From Nakaseomyces glabratus (taxonomy: Eukaryota; Ascomycota; Saccharomycetes; Saccharomycetales; Saccharomycetaceae): DNA of 64,000 nt. Numbering within the stretch: the stretch's first letter is position 1; each line of letters opens with the position of its first letter. Shown here piece after piece: positions 28,334 to 41,546 of the stretch. The notes under the pieces were generated by a model, which was not told the origin of the DNA, did no database searches, and saw nothing but the letters and a program-made list of their open reading frames with translations. Location: NCBI RefSeq assembly GCF_010111755.1, contig NC_088963.1, positions 1,178,001 through 1,242,000 on the forward strand. The letters are read 5' to 3'. The translations under genes and the position numbers were made by a program.

Positions 28334-31300
28334 TGCCAATAATATGATAATGTGCTCTTCACGAAAGTCGTTAAATTTAAACTTCTCAGAAATAATCAAG
28401 AGACAAGCAGTTTAATCCTTGATTGAGAAAGTCTGCTGGATGAAATAATTCGCGTTTATAGCTTTTTTGCTATCGAAACCACTTTCAAGAACCCTAACTG
28501 CTTCTGAAATTAATAATAGGTTATGTAATATCAGTGCGAATAACCTTCTTGTTCTCGACCAAAAGGGATCTGCAAAAATAGATTCTTGTTTTATTCAACT
28601 AATTGTTTGAAGAGCAATGTGGAGGAATGCTAATCGTTTCAAAACGTCCAAATGCAATTTGCTATTATCAGGCTGCTGATTTATCGATTTTTGGACAGGT
28701 ACAAATCTATATTAAGATCAAAACTATTGCACCCTTAGTACTTCTTTGAAAATCCGATAAAATCAGAGTTTCAATTATCAATAGACGGAGGTTTTAGAAA
28801 ATGATAGCCTTAAGCTTTCCACGTTCTAAACAGTCTGATCAAACCGCAACTCAAAAACAATAGTTGATCTTTGAGTTTCTAAAACAAAATTAAAAATAAT
28901 TCAGTTATAGGTGATATTTTCACACAAGGACTATTTGTCGTTCACTGTAGTTGTAGTTGCTTACCCTTTGAGTAAATATAACTTAGCTGCTCCGAAATCA
29001 CAAAGATACTTCTCCCTGGTTTGTTTGTAATTCAGAGTGAAACCAAAGCCACTAACACTGGACCTTTATTTTACCAACTAAATGCTATCAACAGCCTCTA
29101 TCGGTGCACCAGTGTGATCGATAACTCCAACTACTCAACGATTTACCTCGAGCAAGTCTTCCTAGCTTGCCACTTTTTGCAAAAATTTTCCTTGCCGAGT
29201 CTTATCAAAATGCGAGATGAGTTTCGGACGGCCTCGCTATCAAAACTTTGGAACAAAAAGTAAGGGGTTTTGCTTAGAAGGTTCCCTACAAGGTAGGCTA
29301 TGAAACCAACTTGCACCGATAAAATTGTTAATGATAAGATAGGGAGCTCCTGAACTGACGTAATTATGGCACTCATCTATATAATGTGTTTGAAACACAT
29401 ACTATTATGGTCTACCATGTGATTATAAGAATATATTTAGTTTGCATTGCTAGAAAACACTCGAGTAGAGCTTTAAACTACCAAACGTTCACGTTTAAGT
29501 TAGTTTTTCTCATGGCGGAATCTGAACTAAGAATCGTATAAGAGTTGGCTATTGTACGCATTTTAGAACTACTTTATTCCTTGTTAGAAAACAACACCAA
29601 ATGTCGCTTAAAAATTTGAAACCATACGCAAGTCTTTCGTCATCTGTACATACATGACCCATTAGCGTCATGACTAATGTAAATCATAGTATAGTCTTAC
29701 GGAGGCTTAGTTTATACACAAAACTAACTCATAGGACAAAGAAACCATACATCCACATTAAAGTAGAAATACCCTAATTGATTGAAGTAATTGTTTATCT
29801 CTATATTGCTTACTAGGAAAAAAAAAATACTTGAGCAAATCCAAGAATCACGGATTACTTAACCAATGGAAATTCATATCATCCTGGAAGAATTGATTTG
29901 ATAGTTCTTGGTTTTAAAGTTGGAGTTACATGTCGATAATAAAAATCTGCTTTAGACCACAGTTTATAATGGTCTGTTGGACTTTTTGCAGTATCTGTAA
30001 TGATGACAAAATGAGCAAGGTCTTAAAATCCGATTGTCCAATGTCCGAAAAATCAGGGACCCTAATTGAAGTCCTGAATTGTATACTTACTCTTTTAGCC
30101 TGTTTCCCTTTTATGTTTCAATTTTGGCGTCAGTCGAATTCTCTATGCTATAGTCCCTCCTGACATACCAAATGCTTTTGGCGTCATGCACTACCATCCC
30201 TTCTCCTTTTAACATCATACAACCTTTCTCAATACCCTTTTTAGTAAAAATAAAAAAAATCGATCAGTTTCCATCCGTTACTCTGCCAATCACAACCAAT
30301 AAGAATTCTAGTTTCTCCTAAGAAAAGCAAATCATTCTCGCTTTTATCATCACTAACTCCAATTTCCATTAGCAGATGGGAAGCCTTTAAGGGTCCTCCC
30401 TTCTCCTTCTATCGCGGGGTTCCTGAAATTGAATTTTTTTTTTAAAGTCTGACGATTGACTCTCCATTAAAACTGGGGTAGAGGAGAATAAAATTTCCTC
30501 GTTCGGCAATGTCTGTGCAGAAAGCATATGAGATAATCGGTAGTCATCATGATTTACATAAAAAATTGGATTTTGTACATCCCATTTATTCTCTGCTTTG
30601 TTTTTCATGAACTTTCCTTTTTATGGTAAGCATGAAAAATGTCTAAATTTGTCCGATTTTTAGTCCGATTTCTTCTTAGTAAATGTCCCTACACACGTTA
30701 TTTATCTTCTCAGATTGCGTTAGAACGTGGAGTAGCTAGGGTCTGCGCTTTTTCAACGGAGGTTGACAATGGGTTGCTGTATTCTTTGTGCATTTTAACA
30801 GAAAATACCGTAGAGGACGGGACATCAAGAGTGAAAAAGGATCCGCAGGACGCAAACGAGATCTAAACTTTTATTTCTTTCTTTGGTTCTATGCTTCCCC
30901 TTTAGGACAAATTAAAATGGGTTGTCCCCGTAGTATGCTGTAAAAATAGTTTGACCAATAAAAGGCCTGAAACCATGGAACCCAGACCGGCTACTACCAC
31001 ATTGAATGTATTCGGTGTACCTTACCCGATGGTATGTCTGAGTAATCCTTGTCAAGAATGAGAATTAGCATAGGCATACTACGATAATAGTGAATAAGGG
31101 TCCATTCCGAGATATTTTATGTTTTTTATCTGAAACTCAAAATCCGGTCATGCGGAGAAGAGCAAAACCATATTAAGGTGAAATAATCACATGGCATGAA
31201 GATTTACGAGTGCGGTCGAGGATATATGCTGGCATAACATACTCGTCACCATTACGACTGCTAACGTCTTCCGTATAAGTGCCTTGCAAATCGTTACATG

Positions 31301-32965
31301 CTGAAACACTTGGGTACAAAGCGGATACAACCACTGTTTACATTCAGGAACTTTACAAACCGAGCTGGTACAACAAACAACTAAGGGAAAGTGTATGTAG
31401 AGGTTCCAATACTGCAATAGGATTTTATCCATTTTCGGGATATAGATTGTTAATAGAGGCTACTTAGTACACAATCATTGCACTAATCGTCGATATACAT
31501 GCGACATTTTAGGTTGTTGAAGACAAAACAAGTTTATACTACAAATGGTAATCACCTTATGGATGGTTTACCACAAAGAATTGAGTACCTGAGTCAAACA
31601 TTTTCATTACTTCAAAGGGAAATCCCGACTCATGTTCCCCACCTTAACAGCTTATTAATTGGTATGAACATACACAACACAACTCTCAAAAGAAGAAATC
31701 TATGCCGTTAACCAAAAAAGGTAAAAAAGACACACTGAAGGTATTTCCAGTGAGCGGTATGGTATGGATGTTTGTGTGTCTCGTCTGTTACAACGCACAA
31801 CACAGAAAAAGTAAGCCCACTCTCCAAGGTGATACCACTTGCAAAATCGTTAAGGTTACAACCGAGAGATACGCTATGTTTGAACGCTGGGCTGTGCTGC
31901 CTCTCTCTAGAATTAGTATAGAGAGGCATTGTGAGGTACCTGGTTCCTCAAATCCATAAAAAAGATCAGACCATGAAAAAGAAACTTTCATCCCATGTCT
32001 GATAAATGTCCCACAACAATATGGACAAGGACATGCAGATGTCCTTATCAAGGATAAGAAAAAAAAATCCTTTTTAGGGTTAGGATTTGCAAATGATCAT
32101 AGTGATGTTATTGGAGTACTGACACACTTTGAAAAACAATTTTGAAAATTAGGGTTTGGATGGAAGGAAGAAAATCGTCTTCGGGAAGGGAGAATATTTT
32201 GACGAAGACTGGATCACGGTATCAAGCACCCGAAGGTGACATGAATATTTTGCACGATGGTATCACGCCATAATATCACTATTCACCCAAAAAACCACTT
32301 GAAATCACCACACACGCTAAATCGTATGCCCACTCTCGTGCAAAGACATAACACTCATAACATCTGCCATCCCCAACACGTATGCGGGTAACCATGTGTG
32401 CAACCCCCATCAGAATCACCGAAAAGAAAATTGAAGATATGAGTTTCGGCCAAAACCCACACACCACCAGATTCCACTATTTCTGCCTCTCTTTTCCCTT
32501 CCATTAAAAACATTGCTTTTTTTTTTCCCTCTTCCTTGAAAAGAGCCTTCCCACTTAGAATCTCTGCCCCATTTCTCGTTCCCTTTGTTCTCTCTCCCCG
32601 TAGAGGAAGGGTCCTGGGATTCCACTATTTCCTGTCCTGCAACACTTCTTGTGATGCTCACAGGCTCCTTTCCCTTGCCCCCCCCCAGCTATTTCTAACC
32701 ACCACGAAAACTGCACACAGACACCACATAACACTTGCAAATGACGTAATTATTATCTACGCCCTCGCCCACACTAAGGGAGATAATGGAGCCCACCTGC
32801 ACTAGGGTCCTCGAATTGGCCCACACAATGCACAAGATACTTTACAGTCCCCCCCCACTCCTCCAGCACTTTCACTAACTATGAAGGGCATCTCTTAGCA
32901 GCTCTTTAACCATTCGAAATATTTTTCACAGCTCGTATTGACTATGATTTGATTTGATTTTGTGC

Positions 32966-33005
32966 TTGAACTTTGAACTTTGAACTTTGAAATTTGAATT
33001 TGAAC
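32966..33005. repeat. Heptamer tandem repeat (TTTGAAC) upstream of CDC19
   Basis: About six units of TTTGAAC or a one-base variant run from 32966 to 33005, preceded by TTTGA-type pentamers from 32948. It lies 370-410 bp before the CDC19 ATG. No known factor site is matched with confidence. Confidence 0.8.
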
Positions 33006-33080
33006 TTTTGGCTACCACAACAAGGGTTCTTGAACTGGAATGTTAACTGACCTACAATGAATTGAGCTTTGATCTTCTTT

Positions 33081-33151
33081 ATGGGTACTCTCATGATGAA
33101 ATTAGTTGAATGGGGGGGGGCCTTCCTTTCTTTTTTTTTCATAGAACCCAT
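33081..33151. promoter_or_regulatory. Candidate Rap1/Gcr1-type activating region of CDC19
   Basis: Two Rap1-like cores (ATGGGT at 33081-33086 and ACCCAT at 33146-33151) flank a CTTCC word at 33122-33126. CTTCC is the Gcr1 core. Rap1 plus Gcr1 drive glycolytic genes, including CDC19, in S. cerevisiae. The words are short and partial, so this is tentative. A TATA-like TATATTTAA follows at 33242-33250. Confidence 0.35.
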
Positions 33152-33373
33152 GAGAAGATAACTTTCTGAAGCTTCTCAACAATGAAGTGAAAAATTTAAG
33201 AAAAAAAAATTTTTCTTTCCTTCAATTGTAATTCAAAGCTCTATATTTAAAGCCAAACCAATTGGGTTCTTTTCTTACCTTTCCTATCTCTTGTACACGT
33301 TTTTTTTTTGTAGATATTGGTTTCCTTTTCTTAAAAAGAGACTACACAATCACACACACATTCAACACAAAAA

Positions 33374-34879
33374 ATGGACTCTAGATTGGCTAGATTGACT
33401 ACCTTGCAAACCTCTGCCGGTGAGGAATTGAGAAGAACCTCTATCATCGGTACCATTGGTCCAAAGACCAACAACCCAGAAACCTTGGTTGCTCTAAGAA
33501 AGGCTGGTTTGAACATTGTCCGTATGAACTTCTCCCACGGTTCTTACGAATACCACAAGTCTGTCATTGACAATGCCAGAAAGTCCGAAGAGCTATACCC
33601 AGGTAGACCATTGGCTATCGCTTTGGACACCAAGGGTCCAGAAATCAGAACTGGTACCACCACTAACGAAGTCGACTACCCAATCCCACCAAACCACGAA
33701 ATGATCTTCACCACCGATGACAAGTACGCTAAGGCTTGTGACGACAAGATCATGTACTTGGACTACAAGAACATCACCAAGGTCATCTCCGCTGGTAGAA
33801 TCATCTACGTCGATGACGGTGTTTTGTCTTTCGAAGTCTTGCAAGTCGTTGACGACAAGACCTTGAAGGTCAAGTCCTTGAACGCTGGTAAGATCTGCTC
33901 CCACAAGGGTGTTAACTTGCCAGGTACCGATGTCGACTTGCCAGCTTTGTCTGAAAAGGACAAGGCTGACTTGAGATTCGGTGTTGAAAACGGTGTCCAC
34001 ATGATCTTCGCTTCTTTCATCAGAACCGCTCAAGATGTTTTGACCATCAGAGAAGTTTTGGGTGAAGACGGTAAGGACATCAAGATCGTCGTCAAGATTG
34101 AAAACCAACAAGGTGTTAACAACTTCGACGAAATCTTGAAGGTCACTGACGCTGTCATGGTTGCCAGAGGTGACTTGGGTATCGAAATCCCAGCCCCAGA
34201 AGTCTTGGCTGTCCAAAAGAAGTTGATCGCTAAGTCTAACTTGGCCGGTAAGCCAGTTATCTGTGCTACCCAAATGTTGGAATCTATGACCTACAACCCA
34301 AGACCAACCAGAGCTGAAGTTTCCGATGTCGGTAACGCTGTTTTGGACGGTGCTGACTGTGTCATGTTGTCCGGTGAAACCGCTAAGGGTAACTACCCAA
34401 TTAACGCTGTTACCACTATGGCTGAAACTGCTTTGATCGCTGAACAAGCTATTGCTTACTTGCCAAACTACGATGACATCAGAAACTGCACTCCAAAGCC
34501 AACTTCTACCACTGAAACTGTTGCTGCTTCCGCCGTCGCTGCTGTCTTCGAACAAAAGGCTAAGGCTATCATCGTTTTGTCTACCTCTGGTACCACCGCT
34601 AGATTGGTTTCCAAGTACAGACCAAACTGCCCAATCATCTTGGTCACCAGAAACGCCAGAACTGCTAGATTCTCTCACTTGTACAGAGGTGTTTTCCCAT
34701 TCGTTTACGAGAAGGAATCTGTCTCTGACTGGACTGAAGATGTTGAAGCTAGATTGAACTTCGGTATCGAACAAGCTATCGAATTCGGTATCTTGAAGAA
34801 GGGTGACACTTACGTTTCCATCCAAGGTTTCAAGGCTGGTGTCGGTCACTCCAACACTTTGCAAGTCTCCACTGCTTAA
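33374..34879 (+). CDS. CDC19: CDC19/PYK1, pyruvate kinase
   Basis: Pyruvate kinase converts phosphoenolpyruvate and ADP to pyruvate and ATP, the last step of glycolysis, in the cytosol. The 501-residue protein is nearly identical to S. cerevisiae Cdc19 (500 aa). It has the N-terminal [15 protein letters not shown], the [10 protein letters not shown] block, [11 protein letters not shown], the active-site signature [11 protein letters not shown] with the catalytic lysine near K241, and [12 protein letters not shown]. The C-terminal domain ends in [15 protein letters not shown], the region of the fructose-1,6-bisphosphate site. Codons are almost wholly the preferred yeast set (TTG, GGT, AAG, AGA), the mark of very high expression. 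That bias also leaves a long meaningless frame on the other strand. Confidence 0.99.
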   Translation: MDSRLARLTTLQTSAGEELRRTSIIGTIGPKTNNPETLVALRKAGLNIVRMNFSHGSYEYHKSVIDNARKSEELYPGRPLAIALDTKGPEIRTGTTTNEVDYPIPPNHEMIFTTDDKYAKACDDKIMYLDYKNITKVISAGRIIYVDDGVLSFEVLQVVDDKTLKVKSLNAGKICSHKGVNLPGTDVDLPALSEKDKADLRFGVENGVHMIFASFIRTAQDVLTIREVLGEDGKDIKIVVKIENQQGVNNFDEILKVTDAVMVARGDLGIEIPAPEVLAVQKKLIAKSNLAGKPVICATQMLESMTYNPRPTRAEVSDVGNAVLDGADCVMLSGETAKGNYPINAVTTMAETALIAEQAIAYLPNYDDIRNCTPKPTSTTETVAASAVAAVFEQKAKAIIVLSTSGTTARLVSKYRPNCPIILVTRNARTARFSHLYRGVFPFVYEKESVSDWTEDVEARLNFGIEQAIEFGILKKGDTYVSIQGFKAGVGHSNTLQVSTA

Positions 34880-37800
34880 GAATATCGAGTTTTTTAAACA
34901 ACTTTTTATTTCTTATTCATAACATCTTTGATAGACCTTGCAAAGGATTTGAGGGTCTCATTTTCTTATACATTAACGTGTATATGATTGAGCAATCTGT
35001 TCATGCTGATACATAAAATCATATAGAAAATTTAGTAACGATTATTTTATGTTTTTTTAAGATAACATTATTCATTCAAATAGAAAACAATCATGCATAT
35101 TGTCAAACTAAAGTTAAGTTGATCGAGTGACTCGACTTAGTCCTGCTCTCCTAGTATAAATGCTAGTAATAATATACACTAGGTGAGGTAAAATATATTT
35201 AATCTTCATTATCAATTCAAGACTATTCATTATACTATCTCTAAGTTCTTATATCATACTTTAACATTACTAATGAATGCCACGGCAAAAAGAAAGAACT
35301 AAACAATTAATATGAAGAGGCATCAACAATGAAACGTCTTTTTTTACTATGAAAGTCTAATAATCTAAAGGCAATATATTAAAATTAGAATTAATAGACT
35401 TAAAAAATTTCCTACCAAACTATCTGACAAACTATCAGAGGCTGGCCAATAAATGATATTATTCTTTGTCATAGAAGTTCATGAAGCATTTAAATCTACT
35501 TGTACATATATAGCGATTTATTTTAGTTGATTACTCTTACGGTCTATTAGCTGCGGGAAAATCTGATAAATAAAACATTTTGTGCTTTTAGAATTAAAAA
35601 TTAATTCCTTTCAATGTTTAATAGCACACTCTCTCTTACTATTGTCTTTTTTTTTCAAGCATTAGAGAAATGCCGTGCTATTGTCTGATTCAACAGTTTC
35701 GTTATACTTAATGACAAATTTAGTTCTAGTATTTTAAAAAATACAAAAATACTAATTACCGACTCTAAAATACCTTTCTTTTTAAATCATGTGTGATATA
35801 ATTATTGACTGATATAAACAATCATTTTTAATTCAAACATTGAGAAAGACGTGATAATGTAAATAATGTACCATGTTGAAAATATACTGGATGGTAGGAA
35901 TACCCAGCAAACGGCTGAAAAAAGTTTATCTAAATAAATACCGGTGATGCTAAAATTTGTATGGTAAACAAGGCGGAATGGAATTAAAGAATTCCGGCCA
36001 TTTTTTTTATACTGCTCATACTCGCAGCACAGCAATTGCCGATTGATCTTAAATTATAAGCAGCATCTTCATCCACTATCTACTATTGTAAAAATTGTAG
36101 CAAGATTTTTATAAAAGAGAAAATGCTCAACAAAAAAATGAATCTGTTCGACAGTTACCGCTCTGGCGAGATTGTGTGAAAGCATACCAAACTACGCTAA
36201 GAAGGAGCTGATAATCTCAGTAGTAGCATTTGGTTCCTCTATTGAAAATAAAAGTGCTGTAAATAACACAGCAAAATAGTCTATAGTTTCATTGCCATTT
36301 TTCGTGGTAGTGAAAATTGCTTGTCGGTGTAGAATCATTTATTAAAGTGCAGTGAAATATGCCTTCATATTGAAGTGCACTTTCGTGGTTAACAGTATAA
36401 AACCCGGGAGCAAATTAACTTCCACAAAAAAAATATTATTTCCGTTTTGTATCAGTGTGCTAGTTTTTATTTATGTTTACTAACTAAGTTGGTTTTTCAG
36501 TAGCATAGGTAACTAATAAAACATGATGTTTTTCTTTTTTTCTTAACTTCAGATGAAACTGAAAGCAATTAGAGGACAGGAACACCAAGCTACTTTCACA
36601 TGGAAAACATACAATAAAAGACCACTTACTTGCGAAATTAAAAGAAAAGTGAGAAGGATTAACAAAATCGGCAAAACTTTGTATTTTTAATCCTGTAACA
36701 CTACGAGAGTTTGCTGAACTCTTTCTCAAATATCATTGTTTCAAAGCACCAGTAATGATTTGCACAAGCAACTCCTTTTCCTTTTGCGATAAACCCTCAA
36801 AGAAAACCTTTGAAGGACTTTCATACGAGTGGTAAGAACCGACTGACAAACTTTGTCTCAACAGTAAGGAGGCAGGAGGTAGAAAGCTGACCATCTGGCA
36901 GAAAGTTTTTAGCCAAGTCTCAATTCTATTCCGTTTGATATTAGTTTCCACACAGTATAGTGGGTGCGTATCAATGAGGAAGTGTGTACGCGATTGTACT
37001 TTAAAAGGCATGGAAGACACTGCAGAGGTTTGAGCGAGTTTTTTCTCATTACAGTTAATACCGTTCGAACGTTTAAGAGACTTTTTTTTCTCCCTTCGAA
37101 TATCACCAGCTTAAAATATTGCCATTATTTCCAACAAGTTACAGACTAGGACTGGCCAACTCTATCAGACCGTGATTTTCCCACAGAACATGTAGTTCTG
37201 GACCAATTATCAGGTAAGAAAAGTCGTCAGTTTCTTTTCCAATACTTTTTGGCTAAGTAAGAGCTTAGTCATTAGGTGACTTTCTTGGAGGTGGGAGGTT
37301 GGAGTCGACGAACAACTGCATTGCTCGTATAACTCCAAGGATATAATCAAATTCCCCGTATTATAATTCGTTTTACCACCTTATTGTCCGATTAATTGAG
37401 CTGGGATCACATTGTGTACCGACCATACACTCACATGAGCAGAATGCCTAGCTTTCTTCCTCTTCACATCTCCCCCTCTCTGCCAGTTTTGTGACAAGAT
37501 ATGCTTTGTAGGTATCACGGAAGAAACTACCATAAATTTTGCTGCTTGCCCACCCGTCGAACTTACACAGGGAGCAATATTGTTGTCGGCTGGTATCTTG
37601 TGCCATACAAAATCTATTCCTCAGACAATTTCGATCACATAAGCATCTGAATTACAGTAACGGGAAAACTATCTTGTACGAGGGAATACTTACTAATCCC
37701 GTCGTCACTCTCCGCCATCTTCTGTGTGAAACACTAGTATTTTGCTTACGTATGCCTTCCTCATTTGAAAGAGGCACAGAACTCCCATTAAGCAATTCCG

Positions 37801-38070
37801 CGGGAGCACATAAAGTGGGCAAGCTTTTTAGGCAATTGAGGGGTAATGCTTTGAGATTGGGAATTCCGTTGTCGGGTGCGTTCTGTGTAGAAAAGGCAAG
37901 CATCTCATCAAAAAGGAGGCACTAAAAACGCAGCACATCATCTAGAAATAGGAAAACCGGTTCAAGAACTCTTTTTTTTGCCCACCAGCTTTTGTAAGCG
38001 ATTAAAGTTAGATCCTGCAAAATCTCTGAGAAACTCTGGTACAATGATGCTACTGCTTCTCTCATGTATT

Positions 38071-38100
38071 TCTCTCTCTCTCTCTCTCTCTTTTTTTTTT
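38071..38100. repeat. (TC)10 followed by T10
   Basis: Dinucleotide microsatellite at 38071-38090 joined to a T homopolymer at 38091-38100, in the middle of the CDC19-TYE7 gap. Expected to vary in length between isolates. Confidence 0.9.
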
Positions 38101-40479
38101 ACATTTTTATCGTGCGTGCTTTTTTAGGTCGAAAGAATCTACTCACAAAACTGAAAGTATGTTAGCCGTACAAATTCGTGTTACTGCCGAAACTGTGAGA
38201 ATTGGTAGCATACTTACAGAAGTTTTTTGAATTCAGCCTAACCATTAGGCTCTACCACGGAGCTTTCTCTGTGGCTATAGAGCACTGGTATGGAAATACC
38301 GCACTTTTAACTTGTAACCGAGCTGCGGACCTACTGACGGGAAACAATTACGGGAGGGATTCTGCCAGGTCTGTACTGTGTAACACCAAGAGCGAATTTC
38401 CAACCGTAGTAATTGGACGAGAGCAAAAAACATTATAAATGATTTGCAAGTATCCTCAAGTGTCTATGACAACGCCGTAGCAGTTGGGCTTCTTTTCTTC
38501 TTTAAAATTTCCATAGTGAGTAATGATCTAGTGTTTGTCTCAGAATACCCAGCAGCTAAGAGTGATAAAGAAAATATACTGTGCGGGGCTCTCACTATCT
38601 CCAGCTCTTCCCCAAATGTTTCTAAGTACATGTTAGAGCCCACAATCGAAATTTGATTTTGCTGAGCTCTGCACTGATTCTCTATTAAAAAGGCAGTCAG
38701 AAATAGGGAGTTGCCAGCCCAGGAAAAAGAAGCCGCACAGCATTCACTGCGCAAAACACTATTAGAGAGCACATCTACCGTGGGCACTAAATATGCCATA
38801 CAGAAATTCACTTGGAGAGGGGCAAGAGGAAAATCCTGATTATCTCCCCCCCCACAGTGTTTTCTGTGTGCAAGATACCGAAGCCCGAATTGCTAAATAG
38901 CCTTTTCCAGCTCTCCAACCTGAGTGCAAAATAGGGAAAGGGATTCTCTTCTCTGCAGCGTCATTTTGCACCGAGATTTGTGTTCTACAAGCACACAAGG
39001 AAAAGACTGCTGGCCCACCGTGCCAAGAACTGGGCCTGGTAAAGCAGGGGTCCTTGGAACGCGGAACGCGGAACTTGGCGTGAGGCGAAAGTGGCCCCGG
39101 TGTCTTTTATTTTTGCTTTCACTTTTGGGTGACGAGGATGGCCAGGGTCTAGATGCTTCTTTTTCCACTAGTGAAGCAAGACTCAGCATGCCAGTTTCTA
39201 TTTTTCTAATGCGAGATGATGCCCTTACTTTTTTTTGGTGCTTCTTACATATGTCGTATCCGCAGCGGTTGATGGCATTCTATCTTTTCTACCAAGGCAA
39301 GATAGAGCTCTGGCCACAACTGGAAGTGGGCAACTCTGGCTCCTGATGAACACACTGCCAAATTTGAAAGACAGCGATAATATTGGTGTGCGACACTACG
39401 TGTCCAGTCCTGTGCTCCCACTTCATATTCAAAAGCAGAAATATGACAACAATGGATCGCACATATAGTAGTAATTCCACCATAATAATTAGTCGGCCAT
39501 ATCTTGCGTTTCTTTTTACAAGAAATGAGAAAACCCTCCTAGCTCGTCTCAAATAAGGGCCCCCCCACCCCTCTTTCTACATTTTTATAACTATTCAAAT
39601 GGCTGACAGGAAAAAAACCACGTAGCTCATCAGGAAAGGAAGTGCTATTGGAGAAGAAACTTAGAAAATCCCTTAGATGGCAGCAAAATAGTTGCAATCA
39701 GCAAATCGAGTTGGTGAGAATTACGAAATAAACAGAAAAGACTGAAACTGAGATACTTTGATCTTGGATGTCTGTGAGAAAAGATATTACTACTTGAAGA
39801 TTCACACTAAATTGTCGACTTTCAGTGGGGCTATGTCTGTGGTGGGCTGCTTATACCTGCTTTTTTCTTATTTCTTCAACGATGATCCCTGGGAATCTCT
39901 TAACTAGCAAGAAGGAGAAGAAAAGTGCTAATGTATCGCAAGCTAATGTAACGTAACAAAAAAGCATTGAACACCGCTGACAAATTAACAGCCTGGAACC
40001 AACCCATTTTAATAAGACAGTGGGCTACAAAACAGACATTTTTCTGCTAAAACCATCGTTAGAGGGAGATATCTCGAGGTATTAACAAACACGTCGTGTA
40101 TTCGAAGCACAGAAGTTCTTGTACTGTTTCAAAAATTTACTTAGAATTTCATAATATGTAGGGAGAACCAAAGAAGAAAAAGAAAAAAATCTAACGCTAG
40201 AAAAAGTAGTAGGGAAGACTGTATAGTAAATATCATAACTCGAATTTCCTACTAAATTACGCTGTTCAGTCCAGATAAATTAGTTGAACACCAAATAATT
40301 GAAACAAAAAAATAATTACAATATTTCCAGCCTGACTACAGTACGGAATTTGGAATTAAGAGCCATAGATAACGCAAGGGCTAGAAAAAGCACTAAAATT
40401 TGAGCTATCCTTGCTCTGAAAGTACTTTTTTTTTCAATAATATCAATGATGAATTGATGTGCATTAACAACAGACCTTC

Positions 40480-40520
40480 TCTCTTTCTCTCTCTTTTTAT
40501 TTTTTTTTTTTTTTTTTTTT
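40480..40520. repeat. Pyrimidine tract ending in T20
   Basis: CT-rich stretch from about 40480 leading to an uninterrupted run of 20 T at 40501-40520, about 1.1 kb before the bHLH start. Poly(dA:dT) tracts of this length repel nucleosomes in yeast promoters. Confidence 0.9.
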
Positions 40521-41525
40521 AATTTTTATTCTTTTATTTTGATGGACTTAGGTAATTCCTTGTATATGGCATACCTGGCCTTAGCGACAAGACTTGCGTC
40601 ATTGTTCTCATCCCTTGACTAGTAATGCCTTTGTTCTTCAATGCAGAAGTATCTTGAAAAAGGAATAAGTACAATATGATAATCATATATAGATGAAAGA
40701 ATATGAATGTATATCTCAGGCATTACTAGTTATTTTCGATCTGTATGCATTGTGAATCCATCTTGCGCTCTCTATATTTCAATAAATTATAAATATTATA
40801 TTTTCATTTAGTTGAGTCGCTATAACATTCCTTTAACTGCTGTATTCTATTATTTCGATTGAAAAGCTTTACCATAGTTTGTGTCTGTCCTTACCTTTGT
40901 TTGTTTTATATCAAGGATTTTGCATCATTTCAGTTAAGTGGGATTTTACCTAAAGTTAATAAAGACCTTCTTACAGCAAAAATAAAAAGAGAATATACGA
41001 CTAATCCAGTAATAGATATAACTGAGCCCCATATTAAGGTACGCTATTCGGAAGAAAACGCTCATTGTTTATAAAAAGTCATAAACTGGGCATAGCTATT
41101 ACTACTGAAAAGATATATCAAGCTTTTTAATTTACCTCATTCACTCAAGCACTGTTGGATTGCAGTTTAATTAGAAATTATTAGAGGAAGAGTTTGAAGT
41201 ACAAGCTAACTTATAGCAATAATAAACACCAGTGTTTCTGCTTCTGTGTTCTAAAACATTAGCTAGCAGACGCCGTTATTATTTCTAGAATATATTAATG
41301 TTCCTTTGATTTGAAAATTTTGCCATTTATTTCCAATACACTTAAAGTGCTCCAATTCACTAAAATATTGGTTGCAAAGTTTGTTCCATCATTGACAATA
41401 CAAGGCTATCTTAATCGGCTATAACCAATATATATTCTCGCGACTGCCATTGCATCAATTTTGAGTTAAATTATTACTCATCCAACTACTATCATCTCAG
41501 CTAACAGAAATTCACTTACAACTTT

Positions 41526-41546
41526 ATGGTTGAACCTGTCACTTAA
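41526..41546 (+). promoter_or_regulatory. Six-codon upstream ORF before the TYE7-type gene
   Basis: ATG GTT GAA CCT GTC ACT TAA ends 65 nt before the main ATG, and no other ATG lies between. If the transcript starts upstream of it, this would act as an upstream ORF. The transcript start is unknown. Confidence 0.35.

Larger units (their letters stand above)
28334..33373. other. 5.0-kb divergent region between CYC3 and CDC19
   Basis: No gene is supported here. Many small frames exist, none longer than 90 codons and none with recognisable similarity. Seen directly: two Reb1-like words (TTACCCG at 31022-31028, its complement CGGGTAA at 32385-32391); C9 at 32678-32686; C8 at 32849-32856; G9 at 33112-33120; a heptamer repeat (32966-33005); and the CDC19 core promoter at the right end. 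Long T runs lie at 32518-32526 and 33301-33310. The last 400 bp before CDC19 are pyrimidine-rich, as expected for a very strongly expressed glycolytic gene. Confidence 0.6.

Noticed and set aside
28988..29008. CCGAAA-containing word tested as centromere CDEIII
   Set aside because: It lacks the TTTCCGAA core, there is no CDEI word at the right distance, and no 75-90 bp AT-only element lies beside it.
32800..32825. TCGAATT-containing patch tested as a tRNA T-arm
   Set aside because: The flanking bases cannot form the 5-bp T stem and no A-box lies upstream. No other tRNA B-box was found in the window either.
33593..34864. 423-codon open frame on the minus strand inside CDC19
   Set aside because: It is a shadow of extreme codon bias: the preferred codons of CDC19 rarely create stops on the opposite strand. 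The translation is a Ser/Asp/Val-rich string without any family feature.
25868..36970. GTGGGTGCG words at about 25871 and 36960 as possible telomerase RNA template
   Set aside because: A template should contain more than one full telomere repeat. Only a fragment of the Nakaseomyces-type repeat is present, so no telomerase RNA is called.
38893..39346. Overlapping frames of 98 and 140 codons on opposite strands
   Set aside because: Both strands are open across the same bases in a GC-richer patch, neither shows a domain, and no promoter or codon bias supports either.
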